This document shows positions 17,004 to 27,100 of a stretch of DNA of 58,235 nt, one piece after another. Below the pieces are notes generated by a model. The model was not told the origin of the DNA. It was given only the letters and a program-made list of their open reading frames with translations, and ran no database searches. Made by a program: the position numbers and the translations under genes. The stretch is from Streptomyces altiplanensis (GTDB lineage Bacteria; Actinomycetota; Actinomycetes; Streptomycetales; Streptomycetaceae), in the NCBI GenBank assembly GCA_003719395.1, contig RHMC01000027.1:1-58235 (forward strand). The letters are read 5' to 3'. Position 1 is the stretch's first letter; each line of letters opens with the position of its first letter.

Positions 17004-18502
17004 TTACACATCTTCCTGGCGATTCAGGACGGCGGCCAGTGCCTGCTCGAATCCCGACGCCTCGGACGCGCCACGTGTCGGGTCCACCTGCCGTACGTCG
17101 ATGACGTGCCCGGTGAGCTCCGAGAGCAGTACGTCCAGCGACGTACGCGCCACGGCCTCGGAGGACAGCAGCGAGCCCGCGGGCTCCTCGCCGAACGCCT
17201 TGGTGCGCATCGGAGTCGCCGTGCGCTCCGGGTTGACGCAGTTGACGCGCACGCCGTCGACGGCCCACTCGTCGGCGAGGGCCTGGGTGAGATTCACCAT
17301 GGCGGCCTTCGTGGAGGAGTAGAGGCTGTACTCGGCGCGGCCGCGGGTGTAGCTGCTGGAGGTGTAGAGCAGCAGCTGGCCCTTGGTCTCGGCGAGGTAC
17401 TTGTGCGCGGCGCGGGCGATCTGCACGGGGGCCAGGTAGTTGACGTTCAGCGCTTCCTGGATGGTCGCGCTGTCCGTCTCGGCGAGCTTGCCGATGCGGA
17501 GCACGCCCGCCGTGTTGATCACGTAGTCGACGCGGCCGGTCTCCGCGTACGCCTTCGACAGGGCGTCGTCGACGTGCTCGGGGTTCTCGACGTGCGTGCC
17601 GGTGGTGGAGCGGCCCAGGGCGTACACCTTGGCGCCGTAACTCTCGGCGAGGGCCGCGATGTCCGCACCGATGCCGTACGAACCGCCGAAGACGACGAGC
17701 GTCTTGCCGGCGAGGAGCTCGCGGTAGGCGGCCTCGTCGGCCTGCTGCGGGGCGGCGGTGGAGGCGAGCTGGAACAGCTTGTCGGCGATGAAGACGTCGA
17801 CCGGCTGCGTCACCTTCATGTTGTACTCGTCGCCCGCGAGACGTAGATCGGCACGTCCGGAAGGTACTTCAGGACGACCGAACAGTCGTCGGTGGCCTGG
17901 AAGTTCGGGTCGCCGGCGGCGACTTCGTACGCCTTGCGGATCGTCGACAGCTTGAAGGCCTGCGGCGTCTGGCCGCGGCGCAGCCGGGACCGGTCCGGGA
18001 CCTCGGTGATGAACTCGCCGTCGCCGCCGTGCGTGCGCGTCACGATGATCGTGTCCGCGGACGGGATGGCGACGTCGACCGCCTCGTAGCGCTCCAGCGC
18101 GTCGACGCAGTCCTGGATCACACGCTGTGACAGGAGGGGGCGCACGGCGTCGTGGAAGAGGACGTTGCGGTCCTCCCCCTCGGCGAGACCTTCGCCGAGC
18201 GCGGAGATGGCGCGCTCGGTGGTCTCGTTGCGCGTCGAACCGCCCTCGATGACCTGGGTGACCTTGGTGAGGCCGGCCTTCGCGACGATCTTCTCGACGT
18301 CCGGCACATAGCCCGGCGCCATGAGAACGATGATGTCGTCGATGCCCTCCGCCTGCTCGAAGATCGACAGCGTGTGCTCGATGACCGCCTTGCCAGCGAT
18401 CTTCAGCAACTGCTTGGGAATCGACAGGCCCACGCGCTGACCGGTACCACCGGCGAGCACGACTGCTGTGGTTCGGGGCTTGGCTATGGGCTGCACAGAC
18501 AC
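17004..18502 (-). CDS. Bifunctional IspD/TarI-type cytidylyltransferase fused to an SDR reductase (Bcs1-like, probable CDP-ribitol synthase), one frameshift
   Basis: About 499 residues when one base is restored in a C run near 17832-17834. The N-terminal half has the cytidylyltransferase signatures VVLAGGTGQRVG, PKQLL, HDAVRP and ATDDCSV. The join YVSR-GDEYN-MKVTQPVDVFIADK is the normal end of an IspD domain, and it spans the break, which shows this is one gene. The C-terminal half is a short-chain dehydrogenase with GGSYGIG, NTAG and YSLYSSTKAA (Tyr and Lys catalytic). The same order occurs in Haemophilus Bcs1/Acs1, which reduces ribulose-5-phosphate and makes CDP-ribitol. The TagF-like neighbours favour that job over isoprenoid synthesis. 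Start GTG 18502 (aggtagg 6 nt upstream). An isoprenoid IspD role is less likely. Confidence 0.85.
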
Positions 18503-18511
18503 AGACGACCT

Positions 18512-18570
18512 ACCTTGCGAGGACGGGGAGACACACGATGGTTGCACTCTCCGTGACCGTCTCGCAAGGT
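18512..18570 (-). promoter_or_regulatory. Inverted repeat that could hide the ribosome site of the IspD-SDR gene
   Basis: ACCTTGCGAG (minus, 18570-18561) is perfectly complementary to CTCGCAAGGT (18521-18512), with an ACGG/CCGT extension interrupted by a one-nucleotide bulge. The second arm runs into the AAGGTAGG Shine-Dalgarno of the GTG start at 18502. If transcribed together, the fold would pair part of the ribosome site. It could equally be a DNA operator. Confidence 0.5.
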
Positions 18571-18619
18571 GGACGCCCCCCTGCCGACACCTGTACGAAA
18601 CCTTTACCGCCCCCAACCA

Positions 18620-18651
18620 CCGCACAGGCGCGAGCACTTGAGCCTGTGCGG
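18620..18651 (-). terminator. Terminator of the rplU-rpmA-obg operon
   Basis: Perfect 10-bp stem ccgcacaggc / gcctgtgcgg with a 12-nt loop, about 110 bp past the obg stop on the minus strand. Confidence 0.65.
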
Positions 18652-18762
18652 CGACCGGGGGCCGGCGCGGGGGGGTGTCCGGGGGTCCACTCCCGGGGGT
18701 GAGCGATGCCACAGGGGCGGCCGCCGGGCCCCACTCCGCCCGCCGGCCCCGCCCGCGCTCCC

Positions 18763-20196
18763 CTAGAAGGGGTTGAACTCGTCGTACTCGCGCTGCGGAT
18801 CGTCACGCTGGGCCTCGCGGTCCCGGCGGCGCGTCGCCGCCGGACGCGGGGCGTCCAGGCGGTGGTCCTCACCACGGCGGCCGAGCATCTCCGCACCCGC
18901 CATCACCGTCGGCTCCCAGTCGAAGACGACCGCGTTCTCCTCGGGGCCGATCGCGACGGCGTCGCCCGCACGGGCACCGGCCTTCATCAGCTTCTCCTCG
19001 ACGCCGAGACGGCTGAGGCGGTCCGCGAGGTAACCCACGGCCTCGTCGTTGCTGAAGTCGGTCTGGCGCACCCAGCGCTCCGGCTTCTCGCCGCGCACGC
19101 GGTAGACGCCGTCCTCCTCGGTGATCGTGAAGCCCTCGTCGTCGACGGCCCTGGGACGGATGACGACCCGGGTCGACTCCTCCTTGGGCTTCGCGGCGCG
19201 CGCCTTGGAGACGACCTCGGCCAGCGCGAAGGACAGCTCCTTGAGGCCCAGGTGCGCGACCGCCGACACCTCGAAGACACGGTAGCCGCGCGCCTCCAGG
19301 TCCGGGCGGATCATGTCCGCGAGCTCCTGGCCGTCCGGGATGTCGATCTTGTTGAGGACGACGACGCGCGGCCGGTCGCCGAGGCCGCCGTACTGCGCCA
19401 GCTCCTCCTCGATCACGTCGAGGTCGGTGAGCGGGTCACGGTCGGACTCCAGCGTCGCCGTGTCCAGTACGTGCACGAGCACCGAGCAGCGCTCGACGTG
19501 GCGCAGGAACTCCAGGCCCAGGCCACGGCCCTGGCTCGCACCGGGGATCAGACCCGGGACGTCGGCGATCGTGTAGACGGTCGAGCCCGCCGTGACGACA
19601 CCGAGGTTGGGGACGAGCGTGGTGAACGGGTAGTCCGCGATCTTCGGCTTGGCCGCACTCAGCACCGAGATCAGCGAGGACTTGCCGGCGCTCGGGTAGC
19701 CGACCAGCGCCACGTCGGCGACGGTCTTGAGCTCCAGGACGATGTCGCCGCCCTTGCCCGGCTCACCGAGCAGCGCGAAGCCCGGCGCCTTGCGGCGGGC
19801 CGAGGCCAGCGCCGCGTTGCCGAGGCCGCCGCGGCCGCCCTCACCGGCGACGTACGTCGTGCCGTGGCCGACCATGTCGGCCAGGACGTTGCCGTCCTTG
19901 TCGTAGACCACGGTGCCGTCGGGAACGGGCAGGACCAGGTCCTGGCCGTCCTTGCCGGAACGGTTGTCGCCCGCGCCGGGCTGGCCGTTCGTGGCCTTGC
20001 GGTGGGGGTGGTGGTGATAGTCCAGCAGGGTGGTCACGGACTGGTCGACGACAAGGGTGACGTCGCCGCCGCGCCCGCCGTTGCCGCCGTCGGGTCCGCC
20101 CAGCGGCTTGAACTTCTCACGGTGTACGGAGGCGCAGCCGTGGCCTCCGTTACCCGCGGCGACATGCAGTTCGACGCGGTCCACGAAGGTGGTCAT
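18763..20196 (-). CDS. obg: Obg/CgtA family GTPase
   Basis: 477 residues, intact. The N-terminal glycine-rich Obg domain ([19 protein letters not shown]) is followed by a GTPase domain with P-loop GYPSAGKSS, switch region [14 protein letters not shown] and NKID, and a C-terminal OCT domain. Obg binds the 50S subunit and links GTP level to ribosome assembly; in Streptomyces it also affects development. It has a good ribosome site (tggagga). It is downstream of rpmA by about 130 bp that contain a hairpin, in the conserved rplU-rpmA-obg order. Confidence 0.97.
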   Translation of the reverse strand: MTTFVDRVELHVAAGNGGHGCASVHREKFKPLGGPDGGNGGRGGDVTLVVDQSVTTLLDYHHHPHRKATNGQPGAGDNRSGKDGQDLVLPVPDGTVVYDKDGNVLADMVGHGTTYVAGEGGRGGLGNAALASARRKAPGFALLGEPGKGGDIVLELKTVADVALVGYPSAGKSSLISVLSAAKPKIADYPFTTLVPNLGVVTAGSTVYTIADVPGLIPGASQGRGLGLEFLRHVERCSVLVHVLDTATLESDRDPLTDLDVIEEELAQYGGLGDRPRVVVLNKIDIPDGQELADMIRPDLEARGYRVFEVSAVAHLGLKELSFALAEVVSKARAAKPKEESTRVVIRPRAVDDEGFTITEEDGVYRVRGEKPERWVRQTDFSNDEAVGYLADRLSRLGVEEKLMKAGARAGDAVAIGPEENAVVFDWEPTVMAGAEMLGRRGEDHRLDAPRPAATRRRDREAQRDDPQREYDEFNPF

Positions 20197-20245
20197 GGGT
20201 GGGTCCTCCAGTACATGCGGAAATGTCTACATACGTAACGCGCCA

Positions 20246-20290
20246 AGGGCGGCCGCGCTTCCCCGTGATCCGGGAAAGAGCGTCCGCCCT
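20246..20290 (-). promoter_or_regulatory. Intercistronic hairpin between rpmA and obg
   Basis: Imperfect stem of about 18 bp. AGGGCGG pairs with CCGCCCT, then CGC-CTT-CCC pairs with GGG-AAG-GCG with two interruptions. It lies 40 bp past rpmA and 50 bp ahead of obg and could attenuate transcription or protect the ribosomal-protein message from decay. Seen as structure only. Confidence 0.5.
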
Positions 20291-20328
20291 CGGAAAGTGC
20301 TGTGCGTACCGCTCGACGAAAGCCGGAA

Positions 20329-20586
20329 TTACTCGGCGATCGGAACGATGTTCACAACCTTGCGGCCACGGTGCGTGCCGAACTCCACCGCACCGGCGGC
20401 GAGCGCGAACAGCGTGTCGTCGCCGCCACGGCCGACGCTCGTGCCCGGGTGGAAGTGGGTGCCGCGCTGGCGGACCAGGATCTCACCGGCGAGAACGGTC
20501 TGACCGCCGAAGCGCTTCACGCCGAGCCGCTGGGCATTGGAATCGCGACCGTTCCGAGTGGACGATGCGCCCTTCTTGTGTGCCAT
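20329..20586 (-). CDS. rpmA: 50S ribosomal protein L27
   Basis: 85 residues, the usual length. It begins [20 protein letters not shown], the conserved N terminus that reaches the peptidyl-transferase centre, and has [20 protein letters not shown] 20586 follows rplU by 12 bp. Intact. Confidence 0.98.
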   Translation of the reverse strand: MAHKKGASSTRNGRDSNAQRLGVKRFGGQTVLAGEILVRQRGTHFHPGTSVGRGGDDTLFALAAGAVEFGTHRGRKVVNIVPIAE

Positions 20587-20598
20587 GTCTCAGTCCCT

Positions 20599-20919
20599 TT
20601 ACTTCGCAGCCGTGGGGATACCGGTGACCTTGATCGCCGTGTACTGCTGGCGGTGACCCTGGCGACGGCGGTAGCCGGTCTTGTTCTTGTACCGAAGGAT
20701 GTCGATCTTGGCACCCTTGTGGTGGTCCACGACCTCGGCGGTGACCTTGATGCCGGCCAGGACCCACGGGTCGCTGGTGACGGAGTCGCCGTCGACCACG
20801 AGCAGGGTCGAGAGCTCGACCGTGTCGCCAACCTTGGCCGTGGGAATCTTGTCAACCTCAACGATGTCGTCGACAGCAACCTTGTGCTGGCGACCACCGC
20901 TGCGCACGATGGCGTACAC
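20599..20919 (-). CDS. rplU: 50S ribosomal protein L21
   Basis: 106 residues from GTG 20919 ([14 protein letters not shown]), the standard start of L21, with an AGAGAG ribosome site. The C-terminal part has the conserved [16 protein letters not shown] rRNA-binding segment. First gene of the operon. The frame is open upstream, but that part is a leader, not protein. Intact. Confidence 0.98.
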   Translation of the reverse strand: MYAIVRSGGRQHKVAVDDIVEVDKIPTAKVGDTVELSTLLVVDGDSVTSDPWVLAGIKVTAEVVDHHKGAKIDILRYKNKTGYRRRQGHRQQYTAIKVTGIPTAAK

Positions 20920-21117
20920 GCTGATCTCTCTTTCGCTCGGGACGGGACCCCTGATGCCAGCCGTTCGCACGGGCCGTGGGCCCGCGACAGATCCGAATGG
21001 ACGAGCGGCCTCTAACGGCGCCCCGAAGGAGTGCCGGAAGGGAGGTGCTCAGGAGATGGCGTGCACAAAAACACGCCGACGGTCAAGAGTACGGGCCCCC
21101 GCAGGGAGGGTCAAACC

Positions 21118-21141
21118 GGGCCCCCGGTCTCCCGGGGGCCC
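21118..21141 (-). terminator. Terminator of the TagF gene upstream of rplU
   Basis: Stem gggcccccgg / ccgggggccc with a short loop, 7 bp past the stop at 21148 on the minus strand. It separates this gene from the rplU leader. Confidence 0.75.
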
Positions 21142-21147
21142 CGGGCG

Positions 21148-23925
21148 TCACTCCCCCGCCGCGATCTCCAGCATCCGGTCGACCACCCGGGCGGAGGCGC
21201 GGCCGTCCGAGGGCTCGCAGAAGTCCTTCACGAACTGCTCGTACTTCTCCTTGTACCGCGCCGACACCGAGTCGATGTTCCGGATCGCGTCGACCAGGTC
21301 CTTCGAGGTCTTGAGCAGCGGGCCGGGCGCGCGCTCGGTGAAGTCGAAGTAGAAGCCGCGCAGCGTGTCGCGGTAGTGCTCCAGGTCGTACGTGAAGAAC
21401 AGCATCGGGCGGCCCGAGTGCGCGAAGTCGAAGAGCACCGAGGAGTAGTCCGTGATCAGCACATCGGCGATCAGGTACAGGTCGGCGATGTCCGGGTACG
21501 CCGCCACGTCGTAGACGAAGCCCTGCCCGGCGCCCGGGATGCTGTCCAGGACCTTGTTGTGCTTGCGGTACAGGAAGACGTGGTCCTCGCCGAGCGCCGC
21601 CTCGGCGGCGGTCAGGTCGACCTGCTGGTCGAGCTTGAACCGCTTGCCGTCGTAGCGCTGGTCGTCACGCCACGTCGGCGCGTACAGCACGATCTTCTTC
21701 CCCTCGGGGATGCCCAGCTGCTCGCGCACCCGCGCGGCCGTCTTCTCCCGGTCCGGCGCGTGGAAGACGTCGTTGCGCGGGTAACCGGACTCCAGCACCT
21801 CGCACTTGAGCTGGAAGGCGTGGGTCATGATCGGGGTCGTGAAGGCGTTCGGCGACACGAAGAGGCTGAACTGCCGCGAGCGCTGCGGCAGGCTCGCGAT
21901 GTACGCGAGGTTCGCCTTGGGCGTGCCCAGCAGGTCGGCGCCGATGCGCTTGAGCGGCGTACCGTGCCACGTCTGTACGACGACCTGGCCCTCGCGGCGT
22001 GTGAACCAGTCGTTGATGCCGACATTGGTCACGACGTACCGGCTGCGGGCCAGCGCCTCGTACCACTCCTCACTGCCCCAGGCGACGCCGCGGACCCCGG
22101 CCGGCAGGACCGCCTGCTGGTCGGCGACGACGGCGATGTGCTCGATGTCCGTCCCGCGGCTCACGAACTCCTGGTACACGGCCCGGGGCGAGTCCGAGAA
22201 CTGCTTGCCGCCGAAGCTGTTGTAGAGGACGGCCTCGCGCAGCGGAAGCCGCTGCTGCGCCGGGTAGTAGGTCTCCCTGAGCTGCCGCTGCCGGTAGCCG
22301 CCGCGGACCTGCGGGCCCAGCGCCGAACCGGAGTTCAGGAAGAACCGGTTGAAGAAGCGGCGGTCCACGGTGTACCTGCGGTGCTGTCCCTTGTGGGCCA
22401 TCGGCAGCGTACCGACGAGGTCGGGGCGGAGCGTCACCGGGATGTCGTTGGCGTGGTCCCACTCGGCCGCGGCGCGGAAGGTGAAGTACCAGCGCCCGCT
22501 GCGCAGCGGAAGCGTCCCTTCGTACGTCTCCATCGCGTCCGGCGCGACGAGCGCGGAGAACCGGCCGTCGGCGACCTCGACGGGCAGCACCTTCTCCTCG
22601 TGCCGGGTGCCGTGCCTGAGGACGAGCCGCAGCGGCTCCTCCGGACCGAGGTACGTGCCCTGGAGGGAGAGCTCCCCCTGCGCCGTCCAGCGCATCCGGT
22701 CGACGACCGGCTGGACGACCCTGGTCTGGAGGAAGAAGGTGCCCGCCCCGTCCGTGTGCGCGGCCACCTCCCGGCCGCCGGGCAGCTGGTACGTACCGGT
22801 GCGCAGGCTCTGGGCGACCGTGGCGCGGCGGGAGGTGCCGTCGGCGAACACGATGCTGACGCGGGAGTTCTGCACCTTCTTGGGCCGCACGCCGTCGACG
22901 GGCAGGTCCGCGAAGGGGACGTACGCCGCGCTCCTGGCCCAGCCGTCGCCGTAGCTCCCTTCCCGGCTCTCCAGGGGGTACCTGGCGGCCGTCCCGGAAC
23001 CGGGATGGTCGACCCGGAGCTCCACGGGGGTCCTGCCGCCCGTGGTCTTCGGGCAGGAGCGCACCGTCACCTCCACACCGTCCCGTACGGCCTCGTGCGC
23101 CTCGATCTCGGCCGGCACCACGTCCACGGTGAGCCGGAAGCAGTCCTCCTCGAAGCCCGCGACGACCCGCACACCGCTCTCGACGACCTGGACCTGGCTG
23201 TGCCCGCCGCGGCCCGCGTCGTTCTTGTACACCCGCCCGACGGAGAGGCCGCCGGGCCTCGGTATGCCGATGCCGAGGAACCAGGTGCCGGACTGCCAGC
23301 GGCCGCGGGAGCGCAGCCGCCTCGGGTCGATCGTGATCTCGAAGCCCGACCAGTCGTAACAGTGCAGAGCGCCCGGCGCCGACCTGGTCGCCTTCGGCTC
23401 CAGGACGGTCTTCAGCTTGAGCGGGACGCTGCCGCCACCGCCCTCCTTGCGCAGCCCGGCGATGCGGACGGAACGCTTCCCCGTCGCCGCCGGGGCATTG
23501 GGCACGTACGCGTAGCCGCGCAGGACCAGACGGCCGTCCCGCCACTCCATGTCGGTCAGCCTGCTGCTCACCGGCAGCTCACTGCGCTTCAGGTTCTTCG
23601 CCAGGGGCGGCAGCGCGCCCAGCTCCACACCCGGCAGCTCGACGCGGGCCCGCCTGAGGCCCTTGACCTGATAGACGCCCGGGTTCTCCCGGTCGTACCG
23701 CAGGACCTCGATCAGCTCGTCCGCACGCCCCTCGGCGGCCAGTTGCCACTGGATGCGGCCGACCGGGGGCAGCTTCGCCATCTTCTTCGGGCCGGCCTCC
23801 ACCACGAACTCCTTCGCCGCGGCAAGGAATCCGGCACGGTCTTCCTCCGAGGCCTCCGGGAAGTACTTCATGCTCCGGCTCAACTGCTCGGGGACTATGC
23901 CGGTGCCTGGGGGAGTGGACGCCAT
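21148..23925 (-). CDS. TagF-type glycerophosphotransferase (teichoic acid polymerase family)
   Basis: 925 residues from ATG 23925. Residues 1-120 resemble the linker that follows GT2 domains in fused polymerases (KMAKLPPVGRIQW, EGRADELIEVL). A roughly 420-residue beta-rich region of unknown fold follows. The last 400 residues are a canonical TagF domain: WHGTPLKRIG near 650, YAPTWRDD, FLYRKHN and ITDYSSVLFDF near 825. All catalytic signatures are intact, unlike the 14739-16868 homologue. The gene sits between rne and rplU, away from the other glycopolymer genes. An N-terminal GT2 domain, present in related fused proteins, is absent and there is no room for it upstream. The ribosome site is weak, so the start is tentative. 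Confidence 0.9.
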   Translation of the reverse strand: MASTPPGTGIVPEQLSRSMKYFPEASEEDRAGFLAAAKEFVVEAGPKKMAKLPPVGRIQWQLAAEGRADELIEVLRYDRENPGVYQVKGLRRARVELPGVELGALPPLAKNLKRSELPVSSRLTDMEWRDGRLVLRGYAYVPNAPAATGKRSVRIAGLRKEGGGGSVPLKLKTVLEPKATRSAPGALHCYDWSGFEITIDPRRLRSRGRWQSGTWFLGIGIPRPGGLSVGRVYKNDAGRGGHSQVQVVESGVRVVAGFEEDCFRLTVDVVPAEIEAHEAVRDGVEVTVRSCPKTTGGRTPVELRVDHPGSGTAARYPLESREGSYGDGWARSAAYVPFADLPVDGVRPKKVQNSRVSIVFADGTSRRATVAQSLRTGTYQLPGGREVAAHTDGAGTFFLQTRVVQPVVDRMRWTAQGELSLQGTYLGPEEPLRLVLRHGTRHEEKVLPVEVADGRFSALVAPDAMETYEGTLPLRSGRWYFTFRAAAEWDHANDIPVTLRPDLVGTLPMAHKGQHRRYTVDRRFFNRFFLNSGSALGPQVRGGYRQRQLRETYYPAQQRLPLREAVLYNSFGGKQFSDSPRAVYQEFVSRGTDIEHIAVVADQQAVLPAGVRGVAWGSEEWYEALARSRYVVTNVGINDWFTRREGQVVVQTWHGTPLKRIGADLLGTPKANLAYIASLPQRSRQFSLFVSPNAFTTPIMTHAFQLKCEVLESGYPRNDVFHAPDREKTAARVREQLGIPEGKKIVLYAPTWRDDQRYDGKRFKLDQQVDLTAAEAALGEDHVFLYRKHNKVLDSIPGAGQGFVYDVAAYPDIADLYLIADVLITDYSSVLFDFAHSGRPMLFFTYDLEHYRDTLRGFYFDFTERAPGPLLKTSKDLVDAIRNIDSVSARYKEKYEQFVKDFCEPSDGRASARVVDRMLEIAAGE

Positions 23926-24066
23926 GGGTGACGGGCCTTTCAAGAAAAACCGGAGATGAACTCCAGGGAAAGAGATCGCGTACAAGACTCCCCGGGGCCC
24001 GGGAAGGTTGCACGGGCCTCCTGAACCCCAGGCGTCGCGTACGTCACTCCGAGGGCCGGGCAGCAG

Positions 24067-24107
24067 TGTGGGCCGCCCCGGACATTCACCGTCCGGGGCG
24101 GCCCACA
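24067..24107 (-). terminator. Terminator of rne
   Basis: Perfect 17-bp stem tgtgggccgccccggac / gtccggggcggcccaca around ATTCACC, 31 bp past the rne stop on the minus strand. Confidence 0.92.
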
Positions 24108-24138
24108 GAGCTGTACTGCGCGAGGTGCTGCCCGAAGG

Positions 24139-27100
24139 TCAGTCCTCGGTGGGGGCGGAGGCCGCCGACTGCGACGGCTGCTCCGCTGCCGCGGTCTTCT
24201 TCGAAGCCGACGCCTTCTTGGCCGTCGTCTTCTTGGCCGCGGTCTTCTTGGCGGCCGTCTTCTTCGCGGCGGTCGCCTTCTTCGCGGGGGCCTTCTTGGC
24301 CGCGGCCTTGCGCGTCGCCTTCTTGGCCGGAGCCGGAGCCTCGGCCTCGGCAGCGGTCTCGGCGGCGGGCTGGGGCTCGGCTGCGGCGCTCTGGTCCGTC
24401 ACCGGCGTCTCGACGACCAGCACGGCCGCCTCCTCCGCACCCTTGGGCGATCCCGCGGGCGCGGAGGCCTTGCGGGTCGCACGGTCGGCGCGCACGCGGC
24501 GGCGCCGCCGCTGCCGGCTCCTCGGCCGCGGGCTGCTCGGCCGGGACCTCGGCGGCCACCGGCTCCGCAGCCTTCGGCTCCTCGGTCTTCGGCTCCTCGG
24601 CCACGGGGGCCGGGGCGACGACCTGGACCTCCTCGGCCGCCGGCGCGCCGGCGCTCTTCGGCGCTCCGGCCGGAGCCGTCGCCTTGCGCGTCGCACGACG
24701 CCGCGTACGGACCGGGGCAGCCTCCGGCTGCGGCTCGGACGCGGGCTGCGCCTGCTCCGCCTCGGGCTGGGGCTCGGGCTCCGCCACGGCCTCGGACTCC
24801 GGAGCGGGCTCCGGCTCGGGGACGTACACCGGCTCCGCCGCCTTCGGCGCACCGGCCGGAGCCGTCGCCTTGCGGGACGCGCGACGGCGGATGCGGCCAC
24901 GGCCGGCAGCCGCCTCGGCCTCCGCGGGGCTGCTGTACAGCTCCTCGTCCGGCACGAACTCGGGCTCGGGGAGCGCCGTCGGCGCGCGCACCTCGGCGGC
25001 GAGTTCGGCCTCGGTCTCGACCTCGGTCTCCGGCAGCTCCGCGTGCTCGTGATCGAGCTCCGCACCACCGCGGCCGCGCTTCTTGGAACGCTTGCCGCCA
25101 CCACCGTTGCCTGCGGCGGCCGGCTGCTCCATGTGCACGATCACACCGCGCCCGTTGCAGTGGACGCAGGTCTCGGAGAAGGACTCGAGGAGGCCCTGGC
25201 CGACACGCTTCCTGGTCATCTGGACCAGGCCCAGCGAGGTGACCTCGGCGACCTGGTGCTTCGTACGGTCGCGTCCCAGGCACTCCAGCAGGCGCCGCAG
25301 CACCAGGTCGCGGTTGGACTCCAGGACCATGTCGATGAAGTCGATGACGACGATGCCGCCCAGGTCGCGCAGGCGCAGCTGACGGACGATCTCCTCGGCC
25401 GCCTCCAGGTTGTTCCTGGTGACGGTCTCCTCGAGGTTGCCGCCCTGACCGGTGAACTTGCCGGTGTTGACGTCGACGACGATCATCGCCTCGGTCTTGT
25501 CGATGACCAGCGAACCACCGCTCGGCAGGTAGACCTTGCGGTCCAGCGCCTTCAGCAGCTGCTCGTCGATCCGGTACGTCGCGAAGACGTCGACCTCCGA
25601 CGTCCAGCGCGACAGCCGGTCCGTCAGGTCCGGGGCGACGTGCGAGACGTAACCGTGGATGGTCTCCCACGCCTGGTCGCCGCTGACGATGACCTTCGAG
25701 AAGTCCTCGTTGAAGATGTCGCGCACGACGCGGACGGTCATGTCCGGCTCGCCGTAGAGCAGGGTCGGACCGCTGGTCGCGCCGCTGCTCTTCGACTTCT
25801 TGACGATGTCTTCCCACTGCTGCTGCAGGCGCTCGACGTCGCGGCGCAGCTCGTCCTCGCTCGCACCCTCGGCGGCGGTGCGCACGATGACGCCCGCGTC
25901 CTCGGGGACGATCTTCTTGAGGATGGTCTTCAGACGCGAGCGCTCGGTGTCGGGCAGCTTGCGGCTGATGCCGGTCATCGAGCCCTCGGGCACGTAGACC
26001 AGGTAGCGGCCGGGCAGCGAGACCTGGCTGGTGAGGCGGGCGCCCTTGTGACCGATCGGGTCCTTCGTGACCTGCACGAGGACCGACTGGCCGGACTTGA
26101 GGGCGGACTCGATGCGACGGGGGCCGTGGCCCATGCCCAGCGCGTCGAAGTTCACCTCACCCGCGTACAGGACGGCGTTGCGGCCCTTGCCGATGTCGAC
26201 GAAGGCGGCCTCCATCGACGGCAGTACGTTCTGGACCTTGCCCAGGTAGACGTTGCCGACGTACGAGGTCGACTGCTCCTTGTTGACGTAGTGCTCGACG
26301 AGGATGTTGTCCTCGAGCACACCGATCTGGGTGCGGTCGCCGTGCTGACGGACGACCATCACGCGCTCGACGGCCTCGCGGCGCGCCAGGAACTCGGCCT
26401 CGGTGATGATCGGGACGCGACGGCGGCCCTGCTCACGGCCCTCGCGGCGGCGCTGCTTCTTCGCCTCCATACGGGTCGAGCCCTTGATGGACTGGACCTC
26501 GTCGAAGCCGGTGCCCGGCTCGCGCTCCGCTTCCTTCTTGCGCGGCTCACGGACCTTGACGACCGTACGCTCCGGGTCGTCGACGCCGTTGGCCTCGGTC
26601 TCCGGGCCCGCGTCACCGCTGCGGCGGCGACGGCGGCGGCGACGGCGGCTGGAGGCGGAACCCGCACCCGACTGGTCGGCTTCGTCCTCGTCGGCCCCCT
26701 CGGCCTCGTCGCCGTCCTCGTCGGCCGCGGCCTCGTCGGACGCGTCCGGCTCCTCGGACTCCTCCGCGTCGACGGGCTCGCCACGGCGGCGGCGACGGCC
26801 ACCGCGGCGACGGCGGCGCGCCCTGCGGTCCTCGGCCTCGTCGGAGTCGTCCTGCGCGGAGTCCTCCTCGTCCCGTTCCTCCTCGACGAGCTCGGCGGGC
26901 TCCTCCGGGGCGGGCGCGGTCTCGACCACACGCTCGACGCGCTCCGCGCGCTCGTCCTCGGCGGGCTCACCGCGGCGACGGCGACGGCGGCCCCGCTGCG
27001 GGGCGCCTGCGGCGCGGGAGGCGTCGACGACCGTCTCCTCGCTCCTCCTCGTCCTCTTCCACGTCCTCGATGAAGTCCGGCTCCGCCATCCGGGCGCAGC

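Noticed and set aside
17004..17819. SDR domain considered as a separate gene starting at ATG 17819
   Set aside because: That ATG lies inside the conserved C terminus of the IspD domain (NMKVTQPVD), so the SDR is fused and the separation is caused by one missing base.
20920..21117. Structured L21-type leader RNA upstream of rplU
   Set aside because: I could not fold a convincing conserved leader by eye and see no clear promoter pair; covariance search would be needed.
23928..27073. Very long plus-strand open frame (over 1,000 codons) opposite rne
   Set aside because: It is antisense to a clear RNase E catalytic core. In 70 percent GC sequence the antisense of a high-GC3 gene is often open. 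Its composition (Asp/Leu/Val/Gly/Arg runs) matches no protein.
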